64,000 nucleotides of DNA from positions 1-64,000 of the IMG/VR virus record IMGVR_UViG_3300007623_000006; one strand, 5' to 3'. Every line of letters begins with the position of its first letter. Position 1 is the stretch's first letter. This DNA is from a virus. The translations under genes were made by a program, and so were the position numbers. The notes below the pieces were generated by a model that worked only from the letters and a program-made list of their open reading frames with translations, had not been told where the DNA came from and ran no database searches. This document shows, one piece after another, positions 34,488-43,903 of this stretch.

Positions 34488-36053
34488 ATGGCTGAAAATT
34501 TATTCGAGGCCTTGAAAACTAGATTATTCAAGGATAAAGAACCTCAAACATATACTGATTATGAAGATGATAAAGTAACCATCGACAAATCAATCAAAGT
34601 TGACCACGAAACTATAAATCCACCTGTTGGTTTTTTTGATGACCAAGATGAAAAAAACAGTGGATGGTTTTCAAACAGTGCAAAAAGTGGAGCACTAGTA
34701 CAACAAGCAGATTTAATTGCTGAGTACAGAAGAGTAGCACAATCACCAGAAGGTAGGCTAGCAATTGATGAAATTGTTAACGAAGCAATTTTTGTACCTG
34801 GAAGTGATGATACTTTAAAAATAGATGTAGATTCAGGTAAACTGACTGAAAAAACTTGTGAAGTAATTATTGAAACATTTAATGAATTATCTGACATTAT
34901 GGATATTGAAATGAACATAGGTTACTTATTTGAAAAATGGTACACTGATGGTCAGTTAGTATTACAAGTTATATATGATAACAATGATTTAAGTAAAGGT
35001 ATCACTGGGTTTAATGTCCTAGACCCTGCTTTTTTAACATACAATAAAAAAGACAACGAATGGACATATGCTAAACAAGTGACTAATTCTTATACACAAA
35101 GAAAAGAAATCAAGTACGATGGTCAAAGAAAATATTCATCTGAGGAAATTATTTTTATTTCATCAGAATTATTTGAAAAAGCATTATCTGATATTAACGG
35201 TGATGGTATAAAAATTATAAAATCACACTTACATAATGCTATAAAAGTTTTTAACCAGTTAACATCACTTGAAGATATGTTAATACCTATGAGATTCTCT
35301 AGGTCTGTATCGAGAAGAGTATTTAATGTGGATGTAGGTGATTTACCAGCAAGTAAAGCAGAAGCTGCACTTAATAGAATTAAAGATAAATTTAAGTACA
35401 AAAAGTTTTATGATGTTGATAAAGGAACAATTTCTAATCAAATGCATATTGCTTCATTAGTTGAAGATTATTGGTTTCAAAATAGAGATGGTTCAAAAGG
35501 TACACAAGTTGATACATTAGATGAATCTGGTAACTTAGGTGAGTTAGGTGATATTACATACTTTAGAAAAAAATTATTTGGTGCGTTAAAAATACCAATG
35601 AGTAGAGTATTAGACGAAGTTGAAGGTCAACAATCAGAGTTTGATTATGGTGCTTCAGCAGTAAGTAGAGAAGAAATTAAATTTTTTGCATTTATTCAAA
35701 AATTAAGAAGACAATTTTTAAGAATATTTAGAGAAGCAATGAAAAGACATATGCTTTACAAAGGTATTATTGCCGATGAAAATGAGTGGAATAATATTAG
35801 AAAACATATTAAAATATCATTTACAAAAGAAAATATTTTCTTAGAAACTATGGATGTTGAGTTACTTACTCAAAAAATAGGGTTATATGGTGATATTGAA
35901 GAGATGATTGGAAAAGAGTTTTCTAAAGAATGGGTAAGAAAAAAAGTTCTTAAATTATCTGATGAAGAAATAAAAGAAATGAAAGACCAAATTGCTAAAG
36001 AAAAAGCAGAGGGTGAGTATGAAACTAGTGAAGATTCAAATTCACGGTGGTAA
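34488..36053 (+). CDS. 20: Portal vertex protein, gp20-like
   Basis: A 521-aa portal. It has the gp20 features RVAQSPEGRLAIDEIVNEAI near residue 82, YTDGQLVLQV, and PMSRVLDEVEGQQSEFDYG around 370. The portal ring nucleates the prohead, feeds DNA in with the terminase and holds the neck. The gene begins a rightward head operon (20, core, 21, 22, 23) in the same order as T4. Confidence 0.93.
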   Translation: MAENLFEALKTRLFKDKEPQTYTDYEDDKVTIDKSIKVDHETINPPVGFFDDQDEKNSGWFSNSAKSGALVQQADLIAEYRRVAQSPEGRLAIDEIVNEAIFVPGSDDTLKIDVDSGKLTEKTCEVIIETFNELSDIMDIEMNIGYLFEKWYTDGQLVLQVIYDNNDLSKGITGFNVLDPAFLTYNKKDNEWTYAKQVTNSYTQRKEIKYDGQRKYSSEEIIFISSELFEKALSDINGDGIKIIKSHLHNAIKVFNQLTSLEDMLIPMRFSRSVSRRVFNVDVGDLPASKAEAALNRIKDKFKYKKFYDVDKGTISNQMHIASLVEDYWFQNRDGSKGTQVDTLDESGNLGELGDITYFRKKLFGALKIPMSRVLDEVEGQQSEFDYGASAVSREEIKFFAFIQKLRRQFLRIFREAMKRHMLYKGIIADENEWNNIRKHIKISFTKENIFLETMDVELLTQKIGLYGDIEEMIGKEFSKEWVRKKVLKLSDEEIKEMKDQIAKEKAEGEYETSEDSNSRW

Positions 36054-36091
36054 TAAATACATATGATAAAACAAATTATGAAAGGCAAAAA

Positions 36092-36367
36092 ATGGATAAA
36101 ACAGTATTAGATTTAGCAAAAAATAAAAAAATTGCTGATTTTGCTGATGTTGTAAAGGCTGAACTAAAGAAAAAAGTTTTAGATAATGAGTACATTAAAT
36201 CTAAGGCCGGTGAAGTTGAACAATATCAAAAAATCTCAAACGCTATGGCAGAGTTAAATAAATCTACTGAACCTGAAAAGGATGTTGATACATCTAAATC
36301 AGAAGAAACTGACACAAAGGAAGTTCAATCAGCAGACAATAACACTGATACTGATGAGGAGAAATAA
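36092..36367 (+). CDS. Small prohead core protein (gp67/gp68 position)
   Basis: A 91-aa protein from the ATG at 36092, preceded by AAAGGC. An upstream ATG (36047) would overlap the portal end and has no good ribosome site. The N-terminal half is helical (LDLAKNKKIADFADVVKAEL) and the C-terminal half very acidic (Asp/Glu/Thr). Between portal and prohead protease, T4 has gp67 and gp68, small core proteins that are cleaved in maturation. Homology is by position and character only. Confidence 0.6.
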   Translation: MDKTVLDLAKNKKIADFADVVKAELKKKVLDNEYIKSKAGEVEQYQKISNAMAELNKSTEPEKDVDTSKSEETDTKEVQSADNNTDTDEEK

Positions 36368-37122
36368 TGATGAAGTTAATATTAGAAGACGAAAACTTAG
36401 ACTTAAGTAGTCAGGTAGTTGAGTCTGTTAATGAAGCAACTGGTGCTAAGAAAAAAGAATATTTTTTAAGTGGTGTGTTCTCAACAGCAGGTGTTAAAAA
36501 TGGTAACGGTAGAGTTTACCCTAGAGACATTTGGGAAAGAGAAGTTGCAGCATACCAATTAAAAATAAACGAAAATCATATGCATACTTTAGGTGAATGG
36601 GAACACCCTGCGAGAGCAGATGTAGACCCAATGAAGGCAGTAATCAAAATTACTGAATTAAAACTTGAAGGTGATTATGTATACGGAAAAGCAAAAGTTT
36701 TAGACAATCCAGAAGGAAATAGACTAAAGACACTTATTGATGAGGGTATCAAAATTGATATTTCTAGTAGAGGTGTAGGTAGTGTAGGAAAAAATGGTAT
36801 TGTTGAAGAATTTAAACTTATTACATATGATTTAGTTTCTAAAGCAAGTAATCCTGGTAGTCATTTAACTGGTATAGTTGAAGGACAATCATACATGGTT
36901 AATGAAAGTGGTGACATTGTTGAATACAAAGAAGACACTAAAGTGACACAAGATATGATTATTGAAACTGAAACTAATATTAAATCTGATGAAGATGATA
37001 ATAAAGATACAGTAAAAAGTACTAGTAGTATACAAAATGACACATTAAATGAAACTGAAAAAATGAACATTAAAGATGTTCAAAAAACATTAGTAGAAGA
37101 GTTTAAAAAACTTTTTAAATAA
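36367..37122 (+). CDS. 21: Prohead maturation protease, gp21-like
   Basis: A 251-aa serine protease of the herpesvirus-assemblin-like fold. Likely catalytic residues are His 80 in GEWEHPAR and Ser 133/134 in DISSRGVGSV. N-terminal motifs are GVKNGNGRVYPRDIW (K-N-x-N-x-R-x-Y). It cuts scaffold and capsid precursors in the prohead. The C-terminal 60 residues are acidic and probably removed. The start overlaps the previous stop by one base, and a second ATG follows at once (36370). Confidence 0.9.
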   Translation: MMKLILEDENLDLSSQVVESVNEATGAKKKEYFLSGVFSTAGVKNGNGRVYPRDIWEREVAAYQLKINENHMHTLGEWEHPARADVDPMKAVIKITELKLEGDYVYGKAKVLDNPEGNRLKTLIDEGIKIDISSRGVGSVGKNGIVEEFKLITYDLVSKASNPGSHLTGIVEGQSYMVNESGDIVEYKEDTKVTQDMIIETETNIKSDEDDNKDTVKSTSSIQNDTLNETEKMNIKDVQKTLVEEFKKLFK

Positions 37123-37128
37123 AACGAT

Positions 37129-37136
37129 TATAAATA
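37129..37136 (+). promoter_or_regulatory. T4-type late promoter before the scaffold gene
   Basis: TATAAATA 27 bases before the gp22 start at 37164. Confidence 0.7.
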
Positions 37137-37163
37137 CAATAAATTATATAGGAGACATATACA

Positions 37164-37982
37164 ATGGAAGAAATTTTAAAGAAAATTAATTCTGATATTT
37201 TAACTGAATCAGTTATATCTGAATTAAAAGAAGCTTTTGACGCTGCTGTTGCTGCTGAAAAAGAGTCACTTTTAGAAACTTACGATGCTAAGTTAGAAGA
37301 ATTTAAAAAATCTGAAATGATTGCTGAAAGTGAAAAAATCCTAGATAAATATGATGCTAAATTTGAAGAATTCAAATCACAGTTATCAGAATCTAAGGAA
37401 AAAGAACTTGAGGAATACAAATCTGAGTTAGTTGAAGCATTAGATAGTTATCTAGAAGTGGTTGTAGACGAATTTTTAAAAGAAAATAAAGTTGCAATCG
37501 AAAACGAAGTAAAATCAATGAAATCTGATGCTATTTTAGAGGCATTTGATACAATTTTAGTTACAGCTGGTGTAGAAGTTGCTAGAATCGTTGAGTCAAA
37601 AGAAGAGAAACAAGTTGAAATTTCTGAATCTGAAGCAGAAAAAGTTGCTAAGATGGAAGAAAGATACAACAAACTTTTAGATGAGTCTAAAGAGTTGAAG
37701 GCTAAAAATCAAGAGTTATTTGAAATGGGTTTAAAGGCTGAGTTATGTGAAGGACTTTCTGTAGTACAGAAAGACAAATTCAATAAATTAGCAGAACTAG
37801 TTGAAAGCACTGATGATAGAAAAGCATTATTAACAAAATTAGAAGCTATCAAAGAGTCAGTTTTAGGTGATAAAGTTGTTGCAGAATCTAAAGTTGAAGA
37901 GAAATCTGAAACTAAAGACAAGGTAATTACAGAATCTGTGGTTGAGCAAAGTGTAAAAGCCGACAGCTCAAGATTTTTTTAA
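37164..37982 (+). CDS. 22: Prohead core scaffold protein, gp22-like
   Basis: A 272-aa, highly charged, almost fully helical protein rich in Glu, Lys, Ser and Ala with long coiled-coil segments. This is typical of the gp22 scaffold that fills the prohead and is degraded by gp21. Several (I/L/V)-x-E steps could be protease sites. It lies between protease and capsid as in T4. It ends in SSRFF. Confidence 0.82.
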   Translation: MEEILKKINSDILTESVISELKEAFDAAVAAEKESLLETYDAKLEEFKKSEMIAESEKILDKYDAKFEEFKSQLSESKEKELEEYKSELVEALDSYLEVVVDEFLKENKVAIENEVKSMKSDAILEAFDTILVTAGVEVARIVESKEEKQVEISESEAEKVAKMEERYNKLLDESKELKAKNQELFEMGLKAELCEGLSVVQKDKFNKLAELVESTDDRKALLTKLEAIKESVLGDKVVAESKVEEKSETKDKVITESVVEQSVKADSSRFF

Positions 37983-37984
37983 TA

Positions 37985-37992
37985 TATAAATA
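37985..37992 (+). promoter_or_regulatory. T4-type late promoter before the capsid gene
   Basis: TATAAATA 32 bases before the gp23 start at 38025, directly after the scaffold stop. It fits strong late capsid expression. Confidence 0.75.
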
Positions 37993-38024
37993 AACTAAAT
38001 AATATAAAACAGGAGAAAATAAAA

Positions 38025-39377
38025 ATGTTATTAACTGAAAAGTTCGAAAAAGAATTATTAAGTGAAAAATACGCTCCTATATCAAGAAATGATATGAGCA
38101 CAATGGCACTTATTTTAGAAAACCAAGAAAAGGCAATTGAAACTATGGTATCAGAAGGTACAGTAGCTTCAGATATTCAAGGATTTACAAATATCCTTTT
38201 ACCATTAACAAGAAGAGTATACGCAAAATTAATTGCTAATGAGTTATTAGGTGTACAACCAATGACTGGTCCTACTGGATTCATCTATGCTATGAAATAT
38301 AGATATACTGGTACTTCACACTTAGTTGATGGTGAAGTTAATATTGCACCTGCTAACAGAGGTCAAATTTTAGTTGTTGATAATGTTGCTGGATTAGTTA
38401 AAGGTACTAACTTAACTGGTTCTGGAGACAATGGTGCTTATGATGTTACTATTGCATATGTTGAAGGTAACAAAGTTTTAGTTAAACATAACGATGGTGC
38501 GTCTCAATCTGCTACAGTTATTCCAGGTGATACTTTCACTGTTGGTGAAGCAACTGTTACTGTTTCTTCTGCATTCTCTAACGAAGCAGGATTCAAACAA
38601 ATCTTAAAGAACTACACTGGACCTGTATCAACTGCAGCTGGTGAAAGATTAGCTGGTGATATGGCTGAAGTTGGTTTCACAATCGAAAGAAAATCTATCG
38701 AAGCGAAAACTAGAAAATTAAAAGGTGAGTACACTTTAGAAATGTACCAAGACTTAAAAGCTCAACACGGTATGAATGCTGATGATGAAATTATGTCTTT
38801 AATGTCTCAAGAAATGATGATGGAAATGCATAGAGAGATTGTTGATTTTGTTAACGGTCAAGCTACACAAACTCCAGACTTAAACATCAAAGATGCTGAT
38901 GGTAGATGGGAAATTGAAAAATACAGAATGTTAGCAATCAGAATTGCTAATGAAGCTAGAGAAATCGGAAGATTAACTAGAAAAGGTGCTGGTAATATCT
39001 TATTAGTATCACCAAAAGTTGCTGTTGCTTTAGAAACTTTAGGTTCATTCACAAGTGCACCAGTTGCATCTGATGTTGATGGTGTATCTGCAGGTGTTGT
39101 AGTTGCTGGAACATTTGATTCAAGATTCAAAGTAGTTGTAGACCAATTTGCTGATTCTGAGTACTGTACAGTACTTTACAAAGGTCAAGACAGAAGAGAT
39201 GCTATGGGATTCTTTGCTCCATATGTACCTGCTGCATTCCAAAAAGTTTCACATGAAATGAGTGGTCAACCAGCGATTATCTTAACTCAAAGATATGGTT
39301 TAGATACTAATCCATTAAATCCTGAGCACTACGCAAGAAGTTTCGCAGTTAACTTTAACAACACAATCTTAGGATAA
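38025..39377 (+). CDS. 23: Major capsid protein, gp23-like
   Basis: A 450-aa HK97-fold capsid protein. It has the gp23 landmarks NQEKAIE near residue 33, LLGVQPMTGPTGFIYAM around 74, a TRKLKGEYTLEMYQDLKAQHG step and the C-terminal RYGL.TNP.....Y. A likely gp21 cleavage point is after VSE near residue 43, before GTVASD, by analogy with T4 (L-T-E / A). Codons are among the least AT-skewed in the window, in line with high expression. A strong terminator follows. Confidence 0.95.
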   Translation: MLLTEKFEKELLSEKYAPISRNDMSTMALILENQEKAIETMVSEGTVASDIQGFTNILLPLTRRVYAKLIANELLGVQPMTGPTGFIYAMKYRYTGTSHLVDGEVNIAPANRGQILVVDNVAGLVKGTNLTGSGDNGAYDVTIAYVEGNKVLVKHNDGASQSATVIPGDTFTVGEATVTVSSAFSNEAGFKQILKNYTGPVSTAAGERLAGDMAEVGFTIERKSIEAKTRKLKGEYTLEMYQDLKAQHGMNADDEIMSLMSQEMMMEMHREIVDFVNGQATQTPDLNIKDADGRWEIEKYRMLAIRIANEAREIGRLTRKGAGNILLVSPKVAVALETLGSFTSAPVASDVDGVSAGVVVAGTFDSRFKVVVDQFADSEYCTVLYKGQDRRDAMGFFAPYVPAAFQKVSHEMSGQPAIILTQRYGLDTNPLNPEHYARSFAVNFNNTILG

Positions 39378-39411
39378 TCTCCTAAGACTGTTTAGTTTAA
39401 AAACTGTCCTC

Positions 39412-39445
39412 AAAAAGTAAGTCATTTTAGACTTACTTTTTTTTT
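39412..39445 (+). terminator. Strong Rho-independent terminator after the capsid gene
   Basis: A 12-bp stem (arms 39412-39423 and 39430-39441), a 6-base loop and a T-run to 39445 end the head operon. It is the only textbook terminator in the window. Confidence 0.9.
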
Positions 39446-39494
39446 GCTCAAATTTTTCCAATTCAACTCTTTCTAAGCTATTTTGTAGTATACT

Positions 39495-39502
39495 TATAAA
39501 TA
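39495..39502 (+). promoter_or_regulatory. T4-type late promoter before a 77-aa gene
   Basis: TATAAATA 19 bases before the ATG at 39522; GGAAAC is the ribosome site. Confidence 0.65.
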
Positions 39503-39521
39503 AATTAAAAGGAAACTTACT

Positions 39522-39755
39522 ATGAAATTCACTGAAATTGTAAATGAATCATACTCAAAATCACAAGGATATAATAAAGCAGACGCTGCTATTAACACAT
39601 TAGTTAATTTATTAGACCCTAACAGTACATTATGTAAAAATATATCAAAAGAAATGGGTGAAGGATACAAAAAAGACTTTAAAGAAATGTATGAAAAAAT
39701 TGAAGACATTTACACTATATGGTCTGAAATTGATATGGATATTTCACATCAATAA
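39522..39755 (+). CDS. Unknown 77-aa late protein
   Basis: A 77-aa soluble helical protein not recognised. It has its own late promoter, so it is likely made with virion proteins. It may be a small virion or assembly protein. It has one Cys. Confidence 0.55.
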   Translation: MKFTEIVNESYSKSQGYNKADAAINTLVNLLDPNSTLCKNISKEMGEGYKKDFKEMYEKIEDIYTIWSEIDMDISHQ

Positions 39756-39807
39756 AAATTAAGTAAAAAAATATTATAATTATCCTAAATAAAAATTAGG
39801 AGTTATA

Positions 39808-40005
39808 ATGCTTACAAATGATGAAAGAACACAAATTGAAGAATTTGTGAAATTACTAAACAACTCACCTTGGAATGTAGACAATAAAATTGATGTATAT
39901 AAAGTTACAGAGATTGCTATTATCGAAGGTGTTGATGTAGTACTTGACAGATATAGAGAAGAGGACTTACAAAAGGAACAAGAGTATATAGATGCTCAAT
40001 CATAA
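39808..40005 (+). CDS. Unknown 65-aa protein upstream of Dda
   Basis: A 65-aa acidic helical protein not recognised. An AGGAG site stands just upstream and a TATAAT-like -10 about 30 bases before the start. It is the first gene of the early-type block with the Dda helicase and dCMP deaminase. Confidence 0.55.
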   Translation: MLTNDERTQIEEFVKLLNNSPWNVDNKIDVYKVTEIAIIEGVDVVLDRYREEDLQKEQEYIDAQS

Positions 40006-40014
40006 AGGAAAGAA

Positions 40015-41334
40015 GTGTTAACAGAACATCAACAAGATATTTTTAATAATATTATACAAGATATTGAAACCATTGTATCACAAGGTGGACAATGGGATAA
40101 TGTTGTATCTTTAATTGGTGCTGCTGGTGTAGGAAAGACATTTAGTACAGTACAAATTATAAAGAAACTAATAAAAAATAATAGAAAAGTTATGTTTACA
40201 ACTCCGACACATAAAGCATTAAAAGTTGCTAAAGATATGATGGAGAATGAAGGTATACAGATTGACTGTAGTACAATACATTCTTTTCTTAACTTAAAAC
40301 TTAAACCAAACTTTGATAATGGACTACAAGAGTTAATAGCAGAAGAATTTAATAAAAACAAAAAAAGATGTGATGTTCTTATTGTAGATGAAAGTTCTAT
40401 GGTAAGTGCTGAATTATTTGCACATATTGAACAGTCTATTAGATACAGAAGAGCAAAAGTGGTATTATTTGTAGGTGACTATTTCCAACTTCCTCCAGTT
40501 GATGGTGAGGTTAACCCAGTATTTGAAATGAAATCACAATATGAGTTAACTGAAATTGTAAGACAAGCAAAAGACAATCCTATTATAACACTTGCTACAG
40601 ATATAAGAAATAGAATTGAAACTCAAGATTTTATACCAATCAATGATATAGTTCAAAAACATAAATGTGATGTTATACAAGTTATACCAGATGGAAATAA
40701 TTTTATGAAAGATTATTTTTCTAATGAAGATGGTCCTTGGTATGAAAATGATACTATAATTGGTGCTTACACAAATGGTACAGTAGATGCTTATAATAGA
40801 GCAGTAAGAAAAAAGTACTGGAACGACCAAGGTGTAACTGAATTTGAGTATTTAAGAGAAGGTGACACTGTAATATTCCAAGAACCACATATAGAAGATG
40901 ATGTTGTTATACACGCAAACAATGATATAGTTAAGTTAGAAAGTGCCAAAAAGTTACTAGATGAAAATATATATTGTTGGTATTGGGAATGTGTAGACGA
41001 GGAAGGTGATAAATTTAAAGTTATTGACCCTATCAGTACACAAAAGTTTGAAAAGTATCTAAAATCTATTGCTGACAGTGCAAACAAAGCAAGTAAAGGT
41101 TATGATAAGAAAATATTATGGCAAAAGTATTATCAAGAAAAAAGTGAATATCAAACTATAAAATATGCATTTGCTAGTACAGTGCATAAGTTACAAGGAA
41201 GTACATTTGAGACTGCATATATAGATATGAGAGAAATGAAAAAATATTATGAGTTTCAGGAACCTGAATTTATATATAGACTTATGTATGTAGCAGTAAC
41301 AAGAGCAAGTAAAGATATAAAAATATTAATTTAA
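40015..41334 (+). CDS. dda: Dda-like SF1 DNA helicase
   Basis: A 439-aa SF1B helicase, the same length as T4 Dda, starting at GTG after AAAGGAAAG. Walker A is GAAGVGKT at 35-42. Motif II is VLIVDESSM and motif III GDYFQLPPV; VHKLQGSTF and YVAVTRA form motifs V-VI. Dda unwinds 5'-3' and can displace proteins at replication start and recombination. It begins a nucleotide/replication block. Confidence 0.92.
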   Translation: MLTEHQQDIFNNIIQDIETIVSQGGQWDNVVSLIGAAGVGKTFSTVQIIKKLIKNNRKVMFTTPTHKALKVAKDMMENEGIQIDCSTIHSFLNLKLKPNFDNGLQELIAEEFNKNKKRCDVLIVDESSMVSAELFAHIEQSIRYRRAKVVLFVGDYFQLPPVDGEVNPVFEMKSQYELTEIVRQAKDNPIITLATDIRNRIETQDFIPINDIVQKHKCDVIQVIPDGNNFMKDYFSNEDGPWYENDTIIGAYTNGTVDAYNRAVRKKYWNDQGVTEFEYLREGDTVIFQEPHIEDDVVIHANNDIVKLESAKKLLDENIYCWYWECVDEEGDKFKVIDPISTQKFEKYLKSIADSANKASKGYDKKILWQKYYQEKSEYQTIKYAFASTVHKLQGSTFETAYIDMREMKKYYEFQEPEFIYRLMYVAVTRASKDIKILI

Positions 41335-41342
41335 GGTTATAA

Positions 41343-41786
41343 ATGGACAAGTGGGATGAAAGATATTTTAATATAGCAAAAGAAACTGCTAGATGGTCAA
41401 AGGACCCTAGTAGAAAGATAGGTGCTGTTATTATAGGTAGTATGGGGCAAATTAAATCTCAAGGATACAATGGTTTTCCTAGAGGTGTGGACGACTCAGA
41501 TGAAAGATATAACGATAGACCAACAAAATACAAATATGTAGTACATGCTGAAGCAAACGCAGTATATAATGCACTTCATAATGGGGCAAATGTTAATGGT
41601 GATACTCTTTATGTAACTGGGTTACCAGTATGTCATGAATGTGCTAAAGCGATTATACAAAGTGGAATTAAACACATAAAATATGATACTGCTATTTTAC
41701 CAGATGATAGTTGGAGTGATAGTTGTAATTTAGCATTAAGTATGTTTAATGAATCAGGTGTTAGTTATGAACTTGTCCATAATTAA
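41343..41786 (+). CDS. cd: dCMP deaminase
   Basis: A 147-aa zinc deaminase that converts dCMP to dUMP to supply thymidylate. The zinc site is H68-A-E70 with C97 and C100 (HAEANA ... PVCHEC). Length is shorter than T4 Cd (193 aa). It follows Dda after 8 bases. This fits an AT-rich phage that needs dTTP. Confidence 0.93.
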   Translation: MDKWDERYFNIAKETARWSKDPSRKIGAVIIGSMGQIKSQGYNGFPRGVDDSDERYNDRPTKYKYVVHAEANAVYNALHNGANVNGDTLYVTGLPVCHECAKAIIQSGIKHIKYDTAILPDDSWSDSCNLALSMFNESGVSYELVHN

Positions 41787-41798
41787 TCTTTTTGGTAG

Positions 41799-41804
41799 TA
41801 TAAT
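41799..41804 (+). promoter_or_regulatory. Candidate -10 element before the polymerase block
   Basis: TATAAT followed by ATG-rich leader, 31 bases before the 90-aa gene that precedes the DNA polymerase. No -35 is evident. Confidence 0.4.
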
Positions 41805-41835
41805 ATGAATATAAAAAATAAAAAGAGAAATTAAT

Positions 41836-42108
41836 ATGAACAATGACACAAAGATAATTTATTCTGCAATGAAAGAATGTTACGATAACGATATAGAAGT
41901 TTTTGAGCAATGTCAGTATGTTGGTGATGATGAAAATGATGTTTATGTAGATATAAAACTAAACAAAGTTTTTTTTAATATGCTTAAAGAAAGATTAAGT
42001 GTAGACGAGAATTACATTAATACTTGCGTTAGTAACATAGTATTAAACGACTTAGCTGATATGATAGTAGTAGACAATGTACCAAAGGAAATATGTGAAG
42101 CAATATGA
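41836..42108 (+). CDS. Unknown 90-aa protein upstream of DNA polymerase
   Basis: A 90-aa acidic protein not recognised, with a beta strand pair and a C-terminal helix. It is not similar to T4 RegA, which precedes gene 43 in T4. Its end overlaps the DNA polymerase start by 14 bases, so translation is probably coupled. Confidence 0.55.
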   Translation: MNNDTKIIYSAMKECYDNDIEVFEQCQYVGDDENDVYVDIKLNKVFFNMLKERLSVDENYINTCVSNIVLNDLADMIVVDNVPKEICEAI

Positions 42109-43129
42109 GAATATATTTAGTGTAAAATCAGATGTATATGAAAGATTATTTGATACAGAAACAAAAAAATCTGAATATAACAAAATAGAACTTAAACCTA
42201 GTGTTTATGTTAAAGGTAGTGGTGAATATAGATATTTTCTTGATAAATCTGTAACATTACAAGAAAAGAAATTTGACGATGTCCAAGGTATGAATGCTTG
42301 GTGTAAAAGTATGGATGATATGGGTATGGAGTACTATGGTAAAACTACACCTAAATATCAATATTTAAAAGACACATATTATTTTGATAAAGATAAACAA
42401 TATGTTAACAATGACCATGATATGCGAACTTGGTATATAGATATTGAGGTTAGTCAAGAGTTTGGATTTCCATTTCCTAATGAAGCAAAAGCACCTGTTA
42501 CACTTATACAACTTTATGATTCTTTTGATGACAAGTATTATGTTATTGGATATGAAGATATTGAAGGACATGAAAACCCTAAAGATTTAGCTAGAGTTAA
42601 AGAGTATAATAGTAAATATGAATTTCCTGACAAAACTACATATTTAAGAGTATCTGATGAAATTGAAATGTACAGATATTTTATGAAACTTATTAAAGCT
42701 AAAAATCCTGCTATTATGACTGCTTGGAATGGGGAACTGTTTGACTTTCCATATTTAGTTAATAGAGCAAAAAATATTGGGTTAAATGCTAATGATTTAT
42801 CACCTGTACAGTATTGTAAATGTGAATATAAAAAAATTGGTAATAGTGATGTTTATAACACAACTATAGGTGGTGTATACTTACTAGACCTTATGGAGCT
42901 TTACAAGAAGTTTATCTTTACACCACAAACTAGTTATTCATTGAACAACATTGCGTCGGTTGAGTTAGGTAGTGAAAAAGTATTATATGAAGAATACTCT
43001 AACTTAGATGAACTAATGAACGGAAATATAGACAATTATAACAAGAGTGGCAATGACGAAGTAATGGATAGTTTATATGATGAAATATGTGATATAGATA
43101 GAGAATTAGAAAGAAGAGGTTTATTATAA
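42095..43129 (+). CDS. 43A: DNA polymerase, N-terminal fragment with exonuclease motifs I and II (split gene 43A)
   Basis: About 344 residues of a family B polymerase of the T4 gp43 type. I favour the GTG at 42095, 6 bases after AAAGGA; an ATG at 42077 would be upstream of that site. The N-terminal domain is followed by the Exo I motif WYIDIEV and the Exo II motif NGELFDFPYLVNR. The fragment ends with a charged extension after YSLNNIASVELG. Exo III and the polymerase domain are missing and occur in the separate gene at 43893. The two products must assemble to give proofreading activity. Confidence 0.9.
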   Translation: MKQYENIFSVKSDVYERLFDTETKKSEYNKIELKPSVYVKGSGEYRYFLDKSVTLQEKKFDDVQGMNAWCKSMDDMGMEYYGKTTPKYQYLKDTYYFDKDKQYVNNDHDMRTWYIDIEVSQEFGFPFPNEAKAPVTLIQLYDSFDDKYYVIGYEDIEGHENPKDLARVKEYNSKYEFPDKTTYLRVSDEIEMYRYFMKLIKAKNPAIMTAWNGELFDFPYLVNRAKNIGLNANDLSPVQYCKCEYKKIGNSDVYNTTIGGVYLLDLMELYKKFIFTPQTSYSLNNIASVELGSEKVLYEEYSNLDELMNGNIDNYNKSGNDEVMDSLYDEICDIDRELERRGLL

Positions 43130-43167
43130 ACATACTAAGTACAAATTACACATCTATAATACCATAC

Positions 43168-43175
43168 TATAAATA
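43168..43175 (+). promoter_or_regulatory. T4-type late promoter before the inserted endonuclease
   Basis: TATAAATA 20 bases before the GIY-YIG gene at 43196. A late promoter inside an early gene is typical of phage homing endonuclease genes. Confidence 0.65.
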
Positions 43176-43195
43176 TACATAAAAAGGTATACAGT

Positions 43196-43903
43196 ATGAT
43201 TAAAATATACAAAATAACAAATCATAAAAATGGAAAATTGTACTTTGGTATAACCAAACAAGAACTTAATGATAGATTTAACCAACATTATTACAAAAAA
43301 ACTAGTCATATATCTACTGCTATGAGAAAATATGGTAGAGAAAATTTTAGTATAGAACTTATAGATGAAACTGATACTAAAGAAAAAGCGGGTAAAATTG
43401 AGAAAACCTTAATAGAAGAGTATAATACTAGAGATAGAAAAATTGGGTATAATAAACAAAAAGGTGGACAGTATACTGAACCTGATAAACATCCAAATAG
43501 AATAGGTATGTTAGGGAAAAAACATACAAATGAATCAAAAAAACTTATGTCTATCAATCATGCAGATGTATCTAAAGAAAAAAACCCTTTTTATGGAAAA
43601 AATCATAGCAATGAAACTAAGAAAAAAATATCAAATTCAAATAAAGGTATAAAACGAACAAATGAGTTTAAAAAACAAAGAAGTGAACGATATTTAGGTA
43701 AAAATAATCCAAACTCTAAAGTAATAATTTTGTATAATAATAAAGATGAAATTATAGATATTATAGAGGGTGGAATAAGAAGTTACTTAAAAGATAATAA
43801 ATTACCACCATCATTAGAAAAAACTTATAGACACAACACAACTATTAAAAACGGTGATTATGTTGGATGGTATTGTAGAATAAAGGAAAAAAATGGATTA
43901 TAG
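43196..43903 (+). CDS. GIY-YIG homing endonuclease splitting the DNA polymerase
   Basis: A 235-aa endonuclease. The GIY-YIG domain has KIYKITN and LYFGITK (YIG as YFG), then RFNQHY and a REN-x-IELI helix. NUMOD3-like DNA-binding repeats follow (GKKHTNESKK and NPFYGKNHSNETKKKIS), then a C-terminal module with VIILYNN and DYVGWYC. It is free-standing, placed between the two polymerase gene parts, and overlaps the start of the second part by 11 bases. It is the likely cause of the split. Confidence 0.9.
   Translation: MIKIYKITNHKNGKLYFGITKQELNDRFNQHYYKKTSHISTAMRKYGRENFSIELIDETDTKEKAGKIEKTLIEEYNTRDRKIGYNKQKGGQYTEPDKHPNRIGMLGKKHTNESKKLMSINHADVSKEKNPFYGKNHSNETKKKISNSNKGIKRTNEFKKQRSERYLGKNNPNSKVIILYNNKDEIIDIIEGGIRSYLKDNKLPPSLEKTYRHNTTIKNGDYVGWYCRIKEKNGL

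Noticed and set aside
42077-42094. ATG start six codons upstream of the polymerase N-terminal fragment
   Set aside because: The AAAGGA site lies after this ATG and 6 bases before GTG at 42095.
43130-43892. Intron or split intein joining the DNA polymerase parts
   Set aside because: No intein end motifs (no Cys/Ser...HN) at the fragment ends, both parts have their own starts and stops, and no group I intron core was recognised around the endonuclease gene.
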